This document shows positions 57,563 through 64,000 of a stretch of 64,000 nt of DNA, one piece after another. Under the pieces are notes generated by a model that ran no database searches, was not told where the DNA came from, and saw only the letters and a list, made by a program, of their open reading frames with translations. Within the stretch, counting starts at the first letter, position 1. Every line of letters starts with the position of its first letter. The DNA comes from Polynucleobacter sp. AP-Jannik-300A-C4 (GTDB lineage: Bacteria > Pseudomonadota > Gammaproteobacteria > Burkholderiales > Burkholderiaceae): the NCBI RefSeq assembly GCF_018688335.1, contig NZ_CP061316.1, forward strand, positions 434,001 to 498,000, in the 5' to 3' direction. The position numbers and the translations under genes are program-made.

Positions 57563-57590
57563 AAGCCCCCACTATTGCTAGTGGGGGCTT
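57563..57590. terminator. Intrinsic terminator downstream of tRNA-Lys
   Basis: AAGCCCCCACTA-TTGC-TAGTGGGGGCTT: 12-bp perfect stem, 9 bp beyond the tRNA 3' end on the minus strand. Confidence 0.88.
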
Positions 57591-57598
57591 CTTGATAC

Positions 57599-57674
57599 TG
57601 GTGGGTCGGGCGAGATTCGAACTCGCGACCAACGGATTAAAAGTCCGCTGCTCTACCGACTGAGCTACCGACCC
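57599..57674 (-). tRNA. tRNA-Lys (UUU)
   Basis: A 76-nt tRNA on the minus strand. Acceptor GGGTCGG pairs with CCGACCC followed by A and an encoded CCA. The D-arm (GCTCAGTCGGTAGAGC), the anticodon stem-loop with CTTTTAA (anticodon TTT at 57639-57641) and the T-arm with GTTCGAATC are all intact. Its 3' end serves as the source of the direct repeats at 56477 and 56023. Confidence 0.97.
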
Positions 57675-57759
57675 AGTAAGACAGAAATTATAGCAAGAAC
57701 TTGGTTTGGCTTCCCCGGTTTTCAGGTGTTGCCCTGTATGCCTTGTACTTACAAGTGCG

Positions 57760-59097
57760 CTAGGCGTTGGCGCGTCTGGCAACAGGTGGATTTTTGGAGA
57801 AATAGTCCTTAATTCCTCTCAAAATTGCTTCTGCAATGCGGTCTTGATAAGCATCATCATTAAGGCGAGCCTCTTCTTGAGGATTGCTGATAAACGCTGT
57901 CTCAACGAGGATTGAGGGGATGTCAGGAGCCCTGAGAACAGCAAAGCTAGCTTGCTCCACCTTATTTTTATGTAGCGGAGCAAATCCACCAATTTGCTTC
58001 AAGATCGACTGCCCTACTTGCACAGAATCTTTAATTTGAGCGGTTGTGGACATATCCAATAAAAGATTAGCAAGCTGCTTGTCCTGCGTCTTGATATTGA
58101 TACCACCAATTAAGTCAGAGGCATTTTCTTTGTTGGCCATCCAGCGTGCAGTAGTGCTACTGGCACCCATTTGGGATAGGGCAAAAACGGATGCGCCTTT
58201 GGCTCTAGGTTCGATAAATGCATCTGCATGAATCGATACAAATAAATCCGCCTCCACTCGACGTGCTTTTTGTACTCTAGTATGGAGTGGTACAAAGTAG
58301 TCGCCATCCCTAGTCAAAAATGGACGCATATACGCATCATTATCAATTTTGTCTCGCAAGCGTTTCGCAATAGAAAGAACAACATTCTTCTCTTTAGAGC
58401 CCATCGCGCCAATAGCGCCTGGATCCTCTCCACCATGACCCGCATCGATTGCAATGGTGATGAGGCGCTTTTGTTTTGCTGGAGCAGCTGGTTGTTTTAC
58501 ATCTGGGATAGCTTGGGCTACCGGAGCCCTTGGAGCCTCCTTCTCTTTCTTGGTTGCAAACTGTGCAATCAAATCGATTTCTTCATTGGCTTTTTCTAGC
58601 GCATTCTCTTTGCGGGCACTACTCTTAACTAATTCCATCAAAGGATCTGGCGGAGTCGCTGGGTAGAGATCAAGCACCATGCGGTACTGATATTCCGCAA
58701 TGGGGTCTAGTGTGAAGAGTTGAGGTTTTACAGGCTCTTTAAGGTCAAAAACAATGCGCACCATGCCAGGTTGAAATTGCCCCACACGTATTTGTGAGAC
58801 ATAGGGATCGTTAGGCTTGACCTTAGCTACCAAATCTTTCAGGGTGGAATTCAATTCCATACCTTGAACATCGACCACCAAGCGATCGGGATTGCTCAGT
58901 AATTGCTGTGTAATCGGTAGTGCTTTATCGGATTCCATCGTGATCCGTGTGTAATCTTCTGCAGGCCAAATACGTACACCTAAGATTTTTGCACCCCAAG
59001 CAATCTCTGCCTCGCCAAGGAAGAGAATGAAACCCAGCATCTTTGCTGAAGTTTTAAGATGTTTTCTTCTAGAGGAGTTGATGGGTGACTTGCTCAT
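57760..59097 (-). CDS. amiC: N-acetylmuramoyl-L-alanine amidase (AmiC type)
   Basis: Zinc amidase splitting septal peptidoglycan during daughter-cell separation. The 445 residues start with a Tat-type signal (SSRRKHLKTSAKMLGFI, twin Arg at 10-11). The AMIN domain (about 38-140) and a C-terminal Amidase_3 domain (about 215-435) follow. The catalytic domain has DAGHGGEDPGAIG, FVSIHADA and LVETAFISN, containing zinc ligands and the catalytic Glu. Tat export matches E. coli AmiA/AmiC. It lies 2 bp downstream of tsaE, an order common in Burkholderiales. Confidence 0.95.
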   Translation of the reverse strand: MSKSPINSSRRKHLKTSAKMLGFILFLGEAEIAWGAKILGVRIWPAEDYTRITMESDKALPITQQLLSNPDRLVVDVQGMELNSTLKDLVAKVKPNDPYVSQIRVGQFQPGMVRIVFDLKEPVKPQLFTLDPIAEYQYRMVLDLYPATPPDPLMELVKSSARKENALEKANEEIDLIAQFATKKEKEAPRAPVAQAIPDVKQPAAPAKQKRLITIAIDAGHGGEDPGAIGAMGSKEKNVVLSIAKRLRDKIDNDAYMRPFLTRDGDYFVPLHTRVQKARRVEADLFVSIHADAFIEPRAKGASVFALSQMGASSTTARWMANKENASDLIGGINIKTQDKQLANLLLDMSTTAQIKDSVQVGQSILKQIGGFAPLHKNKVEQASFAVLRAPDIPSILVETAFISNPQEEARLNDDAYQDRIAEAILRGIKDYFSKNPPVARRANA

Positions 59098-59099
59098 CT

Positions 59100-59630
59100 C
59101 TATTGTGGCAATAGTTCTTCTATAACCGCTATTCCGTGACGGGTGTTGGCTTGCAGGCTAATATTTCTTGCGCTTTCATCTTCACCGGCGCGGAGATGAA
59201 TTTCAATATCAAAAGCTAGTAGCGTGCCTTCAGCTTTACCCGGCCACTCTACCAAGCAGAATCCAGGTTCATCAAAATGCTCTGCAAAGCCAGCTTCTTG
59301 CCACTCTAGTGGATCTCTCATGCGATAGAGATCAAAGTGGTGGGCTGTAATGTTTACTGCTGACGATGGGTTGTCACTGTTGATTTCAATAGGGTAGGGC
59401 TCACACAAGGTATAGGTTGGGCTTTTGACTCGCCCTGCATATCCTAGGGCTTGTATCAGGTGGCGGGCAAAAGTGGTCTTACCCGCCCCAAGATCGCCTT
59501 CTAGGGAAATATTCAGGTGAATGCTTTGGTCTGCTTGAAAAAGATGGCTGAGGCCCAAGGCAAGCTTTTGTGCCAATGCGGTCGTATCCGCTTCTTGCCT
59601 ACAATATTGATTAAATGAATTCTGAGCCAT
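59100..59630 (-). CDS. tsaE: tRNA threonylcarbamoyladenosine biosynthesis ATPase TsaE
   Basis: ATPase required with TsaB, TsaD and TsaC for t6A37 synthesis on ANN-decoding tRNAs. The 176-residue product has Walker A GDLGAGKTTFARHLIQALG, SPTYTL and the late motif FCLVEWPGKAEG. Length is near normal. It is divergent from queG (43-bp gap) and co-directional with amiC, as in many proteobacteria. Confidence 0.95.
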   Translation of the reverse strand: MAQNSFNQYCRQEADTTALAQKLALGLSHLFQADQSIHLNISLEGDLGAGKTTFARHLIQALGYAGRVKSPTYTLCEPYPIEINSDNPSSAVNITAHHFDLYRMRDPLEWQEAGFAEHFDEPGFCLVEWPGKAEGTLLAFDIEIHLRAGEDESARNISLQANTRHGIAVIEELLPQ

Positions 59631-59673
59631 TTGCCTAGTTTATTCAATTATTAAGCTACATTCTGTATTACTC

Positions 59674-60768
59674 ATGACTTCTACCCAAATGCCGAGCGCT
59701 GTTGATCAGACCCATCTTCGTGAATGGCTGGATGAGCAGTCTCGTCAATTGGGTTTTGATGGCTTGCGCATTACTGATACCCATCTTGGATCGGCCACAG
59801 AGAGGCTGCATGAGTGGTTAGAGCAAGGTCGTCACGGGCAGATGGAGTACATGGCTAAACATGCTGATTTACGCTCTGATCCCGGCATGCTGGTTCCCGG
59901 TGCTGTGAGAGTGATTTGCGTCACGATGAATTATTTATCCCCAACAGTTAATTTTGACCATGAGTGGCAGCGTTTAGCTGAGCCGACTCAGGCGGTTGTA
60001 TCCATGTATGCGCGTGGGCGCGACTATCACAAGGTGATGCGCAATCGTTTACAAGAGTTTGCGCAACGAATTGAAAAACAAATTGGTGCTTTTGGTTATC
60101 GTGTATTTACCGACTCAGCTCCATTAATGGAGGTGGAGTTGGCTCGTAAGGCAGGCTTAGGTTGGCGAGGCAAGCATACGCTCTTGCTTAATCGTGAATC
60201 TGGGTCTACATTTTTTTTAGGTGAGATATTGGTTGATGTCCCGCTACCGATTGATCAAGAGGAAGATTCCCATTGCGGTACTTGCCAATCTTGTATTGAT
60301 GTATGTCCCACACAAGCTATTACCGCCCCTTATCAATTAGATGCACGACGCTGTATTTCTTATTTAGCGATTGAAAACCCAGATGCCATTCCGGTGGAAT
60401 TTCGTAGGGCAATGGGTAATCGTGTTTATGGATGTGACGACTGTCAGTTGATTTGTCCTTGGAATAAATTTGCGCAACGTACAGCCTTACCTGACTTTGC
60501 TGAACGACATGGTCTTGGAAGAGCTAGTCTCTTGCAGCTTTGGTCTTGGACTGAGGAAGAATTCGAGAAGCGTCACGAAGGTAGTGCAATTCGTCGTATT
60601 GGTTACACCCGCTGGCGCAGAAACTTAGCTGTTGCGATGGGGAATGCCTTGGCTGATGGTGAGGTATCGGAGATTGAGAAACGCTCCCTCAGAAAGGCTT
60701 TATTGGCCTGCTTGCCAAGCTCGGATAGTTTAGTGGCCGAGCATATTCAGTGGGCCCTAGATGCCTAG
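59674..60768 (+). CDS. queG: Epoxyqueuosine reductase QueG
   Basis: Cobalamin- and 4Fe-4S-dependent enzyme for the last step of queuosine synthesis in tRNA. The 364 residues contain an N-terminal DUF1730-type domain and two ferredoxin-like clusters (CGTCQSCIDVCPT and CDDCQLICPWNKF). The C-terminus has a HEAT-like segment. Length matches the family. Its partner gene tsaE is divergent; both act on tRNA. Confidence 0.96.
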   Translation: MTSTQMPSAVDQTHLREWLDEQSRQLGFDGLRITDTHLGSATERLHEWLEQGRHGQMEYMAKHADLRSDPGMLVPGAVRVICVTMNYLSPTVNFDHEWQRLAEPTQAVVSMYARGRDYHKVMRNRLQEFAQRIEKQIGAFGYRVFTDSAPLMEVELARKAGLGWRGKHTLLLNRESGSTFFLGEILVDVPLPIDQEEDSHCGTCQSCIDVCPTQAITAPYQLDARRCISYLAIENPDAIPVEFRRAMGNRVYGCDDCQLICPWNKFAQRTALPDFAERHGLGRASLLQLWSWTEEEFEKRHEGSAIRRIGYTRWRRNLAVAMGNALADGEVSEIEKRSLRKALLACLPSSDSLVAEHIQWALDA

Positions 60769-60810
60769 ATAAATTGGAAGCTTAAGCCCTATCTCACTTA
60801 CAATCGTTTC

Positions 60811-61596
60811 ATGTCATTAGCCGATAAACCCGATATAGACCCTAGCGAAATTGCTCTTGAAGGTTCGGCTGCACAACGCTTTAAAGATTCCAGTCATGCT
60901 TTTTGGTCTGGCATTCGTGATGCTGCAGGAGCCCCAGCTATGGTCTTGTTTGCAGGCATGGTGGGTTTTGGTGCGATGGGCAAAACGAATGGTATGGATG
61001 TCTGGTTTACCGGCGCCACCAGTTTCTTGATGTTTGCATTGCCTGGTCAGGTGGTATTGCTAGAGATGGCTATAACAGGATCTTCACTGCTAGCTATTGC
61101 ACTGGCAGTGACTTTGACATCCACGCGCTTTATCACAATGACTGTGACGCTCTTTCCTCAGCTCCATGAAAAAGATCGCAATCACGGTCTCTATGCTTCG
61201 GTTCATCTGCTAGCAATGACAGCATGGGCAATTTCGATGCGAGAGTTTCAGACTATTGAGGCAAAGCATCGTCTGAGTTATTTCATGGGTCTTGGTCTGT
61301 TATGTTGGCTGATCTCAGTGCCCGGTACTATTTTGGGTTACTACTTGGCTGGTATGGTGCCTCCAGCCATTACTCTTGGTTTGGTTTTTATTAATCCTTT
61401 ATTCTTTTTGCTGACATTTACAGAAGTAAAGGTCTGGATTAATCGAATTGCTATTGGTCTTGGATTTGTACTGGGTCCTTTTTTCTTTATTTTGGATCGC
61501 GATACGAGCTTGCTGACTACTGGTTTAGTCGCTGGAACTGCTGCCTATTTATTTGATCGCAAAGTATTGCGTAAGAAAGCAGGGGTAATAGGTTAA
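60811..61596 (+). CDS. azlC: AzlC-family branched-chain amino acid exporter subunit
   Basis: Polytopic membrane protein of 261 residues with the AzlC opening signature (FWSGIRDAAGAPAMVLFAGM, VGFGAMGKTNGMDVWFTGAT). About seven to eight helices. In AzlCD systems the pair exports branched-chain amino acids or analogues, but substrates vary between members. The stop overlaps the azlD start by 1 bp (TAATG), so the pair is coupled. Confidence 0.9.
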   Translation: MSLADKPDIDPSEIALEGSAAQRFKDSSHAFWSGIRDAAGAPAMVLFAGMVGFGAMGKTNGMDVWFTGATSFLMFALPGQVVLLEMAITGSSLLAIALAVTLTSTRFITMTVTLFPQLHEKDRNHGLYASVHLLAMTAWAISMREFQTIEAKHRLSYFMGLGLLCWLISVPGTILGYYLAGMVPPAITLGLVFINPLFFLLTFTEVKVWINRIAIGLGFVLGPFFFILDRDTSLLTTGLVAGTAAYLFDRKVLRKKAGVIG

Positions 61597-61937
61597 TGAA
61601 TACTGCTCTTCAAGGCTGGGGTTTATGGATTGCCTTAGCTGGCGCTACTCTTGGAACTTATTTTTGCCGTGCCATTGGTGTTTTGCTCGCCAAAAAAATT
61701 AACCAAGACAGTGAAATCTTTCGTTGGCTTGCCGCAGTAACCTATGCCATGGTTGCAGCTTTAGTAGTCAGAATGGTATTGATGCCAATTGGCTTATTAG
61801 CAACTGTTCCTGTATGGATTCGCATTCTGATTTGCCTTCTCAGTTTGGGTGTGATGGTTTCAAAACCAACCCACCGCCTCGTTCCAGCCCTATTGACTGG
61901 AACGCTTCTGATGTTGGCTTACGGCGTTATACGCTAA
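61596..61937 (+). CDS. azlD: AzlD-family exporter subunit
   Basis: Small membrane protein of 113 residues with about four helices (GLWIALAGATLGTYFCRAIG, AAVTYAMVAALVVRMV, VWIRILICLLSLGVMV) and a short C-terminus. Partner of AzlC; the gene begins at the azlC stop. It converges on the FAD/Fe-S dehydrogenase gene with 21 bp between stops and no clear terminator. Confidence 0.88.
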   Translation: MNTALQGWGLWIALAGATLGTYFCRAIGVLLAKKINQDSEIFRWLAAVTYAMVAALVVRMVLMPIGLLATVPVWIRILICLLSLGVMVSKPTHRLVPALLTGTLLMLAYGVIR

Positions 61938-61958
61938 GCAAATCTTAAGTAGTTTGAT

Positions 61959-64000
61959 TTAAAGATGGGCAGCCAAAATTTTGGCAATGTGTACTGCATC
62001 TCTTTGTGTGCCATCGGCAATCTGGTGGCGACAGCTTGTCCCATCTGCAACCACCCAGCTATCTGGTGCCTTCCGTATTGCTGGTAAGAGGCTAGCTTCT
62101 GCCATTTGCTTTGAGACCTCAATATGCTCAACTTCATAACCAAAGCTACCTGCCATGCCGCAGCAGGATGATTCAATCAGCTTGGGTTCAGCATTCGGGA
62201 TTAACTTCAAGAGCTCCATCGCCGGTGTTACAGCAGCAAATGATTTCTGATGGCAATGACCATGAAATAACACCGGGCGCGAGGCTGGCTTTAACTGAAG
62301 TCGCAGTTTTCCACTCTTTGCTTCTTGAGCTAAAAATTCTTCTAAGAGCTGTACATACTTACTTACTGTCACCGCACGCTCACCAAAGCCCATGACTAAA
62401 GCTTCATCCTTTAAGGTAAACAGGCAAGAAGGTTCTAGACCAATGATAGGAATATTCTTTTCTGCAAATGGCGCAAGATGATTTACCAACTCATCCAAAC
62501 TGGCTTTGGCTTTATCCACCATACCAGCAGCTAAATAGGTACGGCCACAACAAAATTCCTTGGAACACGTATTTGGTGTGGAGTCTGCTTTTTCCTTAGC
62601 CAAGCTCTTCTGTGGAATATGGACACGATATCCAGCAGCCTTCAGTACCGCAAGTGCTGCTTGTAAATTCTCATCTTCAAAGTAGGCATTGAAGGTATCT
62701 GCCAACAGTACAACGCCTTTATTGCCATTGGCATCATCTTGACTGAGTTCGGCTGGGGTAAATTGATAATGTGCAATTGCATTCAGATTGTTCCAGAATG
62801 TTTTTGCTTTCCAGATTGGTAGACTTCTTTGTGCAGAGATGCCCATGATCCATTCTTGTAATTTGGCAATCGGCGCAATATGGTTGCGTAGATTGAGTAG
62901 CGCAGGCAAACCAGGGATGCTGCTAATGATCGGCGCATATTTCGGTAGATAGGCAACGGCTAGATCTCGTAATGAGTACCCAACCCGTTTTTTGTAGGCC
63001 GACAAAAACTCAATCTTCATCTTCGCCATATCGACGCCAGTAGGGCATTCACGGCGGCAGGCCTTACAGCTGACACAGAGTTCCATCACTTCCTTAATGG
63101 CGTCGATACCAAGGGGTGAACTTTCATCTTTAATATCCAATTGATTAGAGAGTGCAAGACGTAAAGTATTGGCGCGACCACGGGTGAGGTGCTTTTCATC
63201 GCGAGTCACGCGGTAACTTGGGCACATCACTTCCGCATCAAATTTACGACAGTGACCATTGTTGTTGCACATCTCCACTGCTTTGGCTAAGCCCATTGCC
63301 GGGTCGCCGCCAGTACCCGGTGCGCTGGTCTCTTCAGTGACAGGATTATTTTGTACGTTCCAGGCAGACCAATCTAAAGCGGGCTGAAGTGGAATGACCT
63401 TATAACTTGGTGGGAAGCGGAAATTACTCGCATCATCCATTTTCGGTGGATCAATAATCTTGCCGGGATTAAATAATCCATTCGGATCAAATTCATGCTT
63501 AATTTCTGCAAGTGCTTCAGTAATCTTGGGGCCAAATTGCCAAGAGATCCATTCGCCACGGCAAAGTCCATCGCCATGCTCGCCACTATAGGCGCCTTTA
63601 TATTTGCGAACCAATGCAGATGCCTCTTCAGCAACGGCACGCATTTTTTGTGCGCCATCGCGGCGCATATCTAATATTGGGCGTACATGGAGGGTACCTA
63701 CAGAAGCATGTGCATACCAAGTGCCTCGTGAACCATACTTAGAAAATACATCTGTGAGTGCTTGGGTATATTCAGCAAGACTCTCGAGCGGGACTGCGCA
63801 ATCTTCAATGAAGCTCACTGGCTTGCCGTCACCTTTAAGGCTCATCATGATATTTAAGCCGGCCTTACGTACTTCCCATAAATTCTTTTGCAAACCAGCA
63901 TCAGGCATAGCTACTACTGAGCCTGGCAGACCTAGGTCACCCATAAGGCCCTGTAAAGACTTTAGTTTCTCGAGCAAGGGTGCGTGCGCTTCACCGGAGA
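61959..64000 (-). CDS. FAD-binding and Fe-S-binding D-2-hydroxyacid dehydrogenase (YdiJ type), C-terminal part
   Basis: The frame remains open past 64000, so the N-terminus (FAD-binding PCMH domain) is outside the window. Visible in order are: the FAD-oxidase C-terminal domain (ASVGTLHVRPILDMRRDG, KYKGAYSGEHGDGLCRGEWI), a ferredoxin-like region (CNNNGHCRKFD...MCPSYRVTRDE, CVSCKACRRECPTGVD) and CCG domains (KEFCCGRTYLAAG, HGHCHQKSFAA, ESSCCGMAGSFGYE). This matches the large fused enzymes, about 1000 residues or more, that oxidise D-lactate or D-2-hydroxyglutarate. The substrate is not fixed by sequence. Confidence 0.93.
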   Translation of the reverse strand, partial: SGEAHAPLLEKLKSLQGLMGDLGLPGSVVAMPDAGLQKNLWEVRKAGLNIMMSLKGDGKPVSFIEDCAVPLESLAEYTQALTDVFSKYGSRGTWYAHASVGTLHVRPILDMRRDGAQKMRAVAEEASALVRKYKGAYSGEHGDGLCRGEWISWQFGPKITEALAEIKHEFDPNGLFNPGKIIDPPKMDDASNFRFPPSYKVIPLQPALDWSAWNVQNNPVTEETSAPGTGGDPAMGLAKAVEMCNNNGHCRKFDAEVMCPSYRVTRDEKHLTRGRANTLRLALSNQLDIKDESSPLGIDAIKEVMELCVSCKACRRECPTGVDMAKMKIEFLSAYKKRVGYSLRDLAVAYLPKYAPIISSIPGLPALLNLRNHIAPIAKLQEWIMGISAQRSLPIWKAKTFWNNLNAIAHYQFTPAELSQDDANGNKGVVLLADTFNAYFEDENLQAALAVLKAAGYRVHIPQKSLAKEKADSTPNTCSKEFCCGRTYLAAGMVDKAKASLDELVNHLAPFAEKNIPIIGLEPSCLFTLKDEALVMGFGERAVTVSKYVQLLEEFLAQEAKSGKLRLQLKPASRPVLFHGHCHQKSFAAVTPAMELLKLIPNAEPKLIESSCCGMAGSFGYEVEHIEVSKQMAEASLLPAIRKAPDSWVVADGTSCRHQIADGTQRDAVHIAKILAAHL

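Noticed and set aside
1..64000. CRISPR arrays, insertion-sequence transposases, integrases or prophage genes
   Set aside because: No regularly spaced repeats and no transposase, integrase or structural phage proteins were seen in any frame.

Overview
This window is a 64-kb chromosomal segment of moderate GC content from a Gram-negative bacterium. The right-hand gene order (amiC-type amidase, tsaE, queG), the OxyR type, the Bug-type remnant and the MaoC-Pta fusion operon suggest a betaproteobacterium of the Burkholderiales, possibly a Polynucleobacter-like freshwater lineage. That placement is inference from gene content, not a phylogenetic result.

About half of the window (1-32.2 kb) is a flagellar locus. 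It opens with a cytosolic histidine kinase and a sigma-54 response regulator (FlrB/FlrC or FleS/FleR type, minus strand). Divergent from them runs fliFGHIJKLMNOPQR, followed by a secreted cysteine-containing protein and an alpha-carbonic anhydrase. A second operon, flgBCDEFGHIJKL-motAB, starts behind a strong terminator and a perfect sigma-54 promoter at 16550-16565. It leads into three uncharacterised envelope proteins and flhB. GGCA-N5-TGCC palindromes lie upstream of both operons and are good candidates for the activator's sites. Oddities are a FliM without the usual CheY-binding N-terminus, a FlgJ without a muramidase domain, an oversized FlgE, duplicated modules in FlgK, an NPEH autocleavage site in FlhB and a long charged coil in FliF. 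fliE, flhA, fliC, fliD, fliS and flgA/M/N are not in the window.

The 32-42 kb stretch is an envelope/cytoskeleton region. An M23 peptidase lies upstream of, and on the opposite strand to, an operon of three bactofilins, a ParA/MinD-like ATPase, a small acidic protein, a three-span membrane protein and a soluble protein. Small secreted or lipidated orphans surround it (surface-adhesin-E-like and Rap1a/Tai-like among them), and a voltage-gated-type K+ channel follows. This bactofilin-ParA operon is the best candidate for a poorly described system.

From 42 to 55.7 kb lie metabolic and stress modules. These are a FabI-like reductase, MaoC-Pta fusion and acetate kinase operon; a GST; a peroxide-defence group (rubrerythrin, two-cluster Fe-S CCG protein, DUF3501 protein, OxyR); an FrnE-like thiol oxidoreductase; an SDR; and a LysR-controlled catabolic cluster (CoA transferase, HMG-CoA-lyase-like enzyme, VOC protein) that ends in a Bug solute-binding gene with a large internal deletion.

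At 56.0-57.7 kb an intact tRNA-Lys(UUU) is accompanied by two upstream copies of its 3' end, one clean and one split, which bracket small cassette-like genes. This looks like a repeatedly used integration site. The window closes with amiC, tsaE, queG, azlCD and the C-terminal part of a large FAD/Fe-S dehydrogenase that runs off the right edge.
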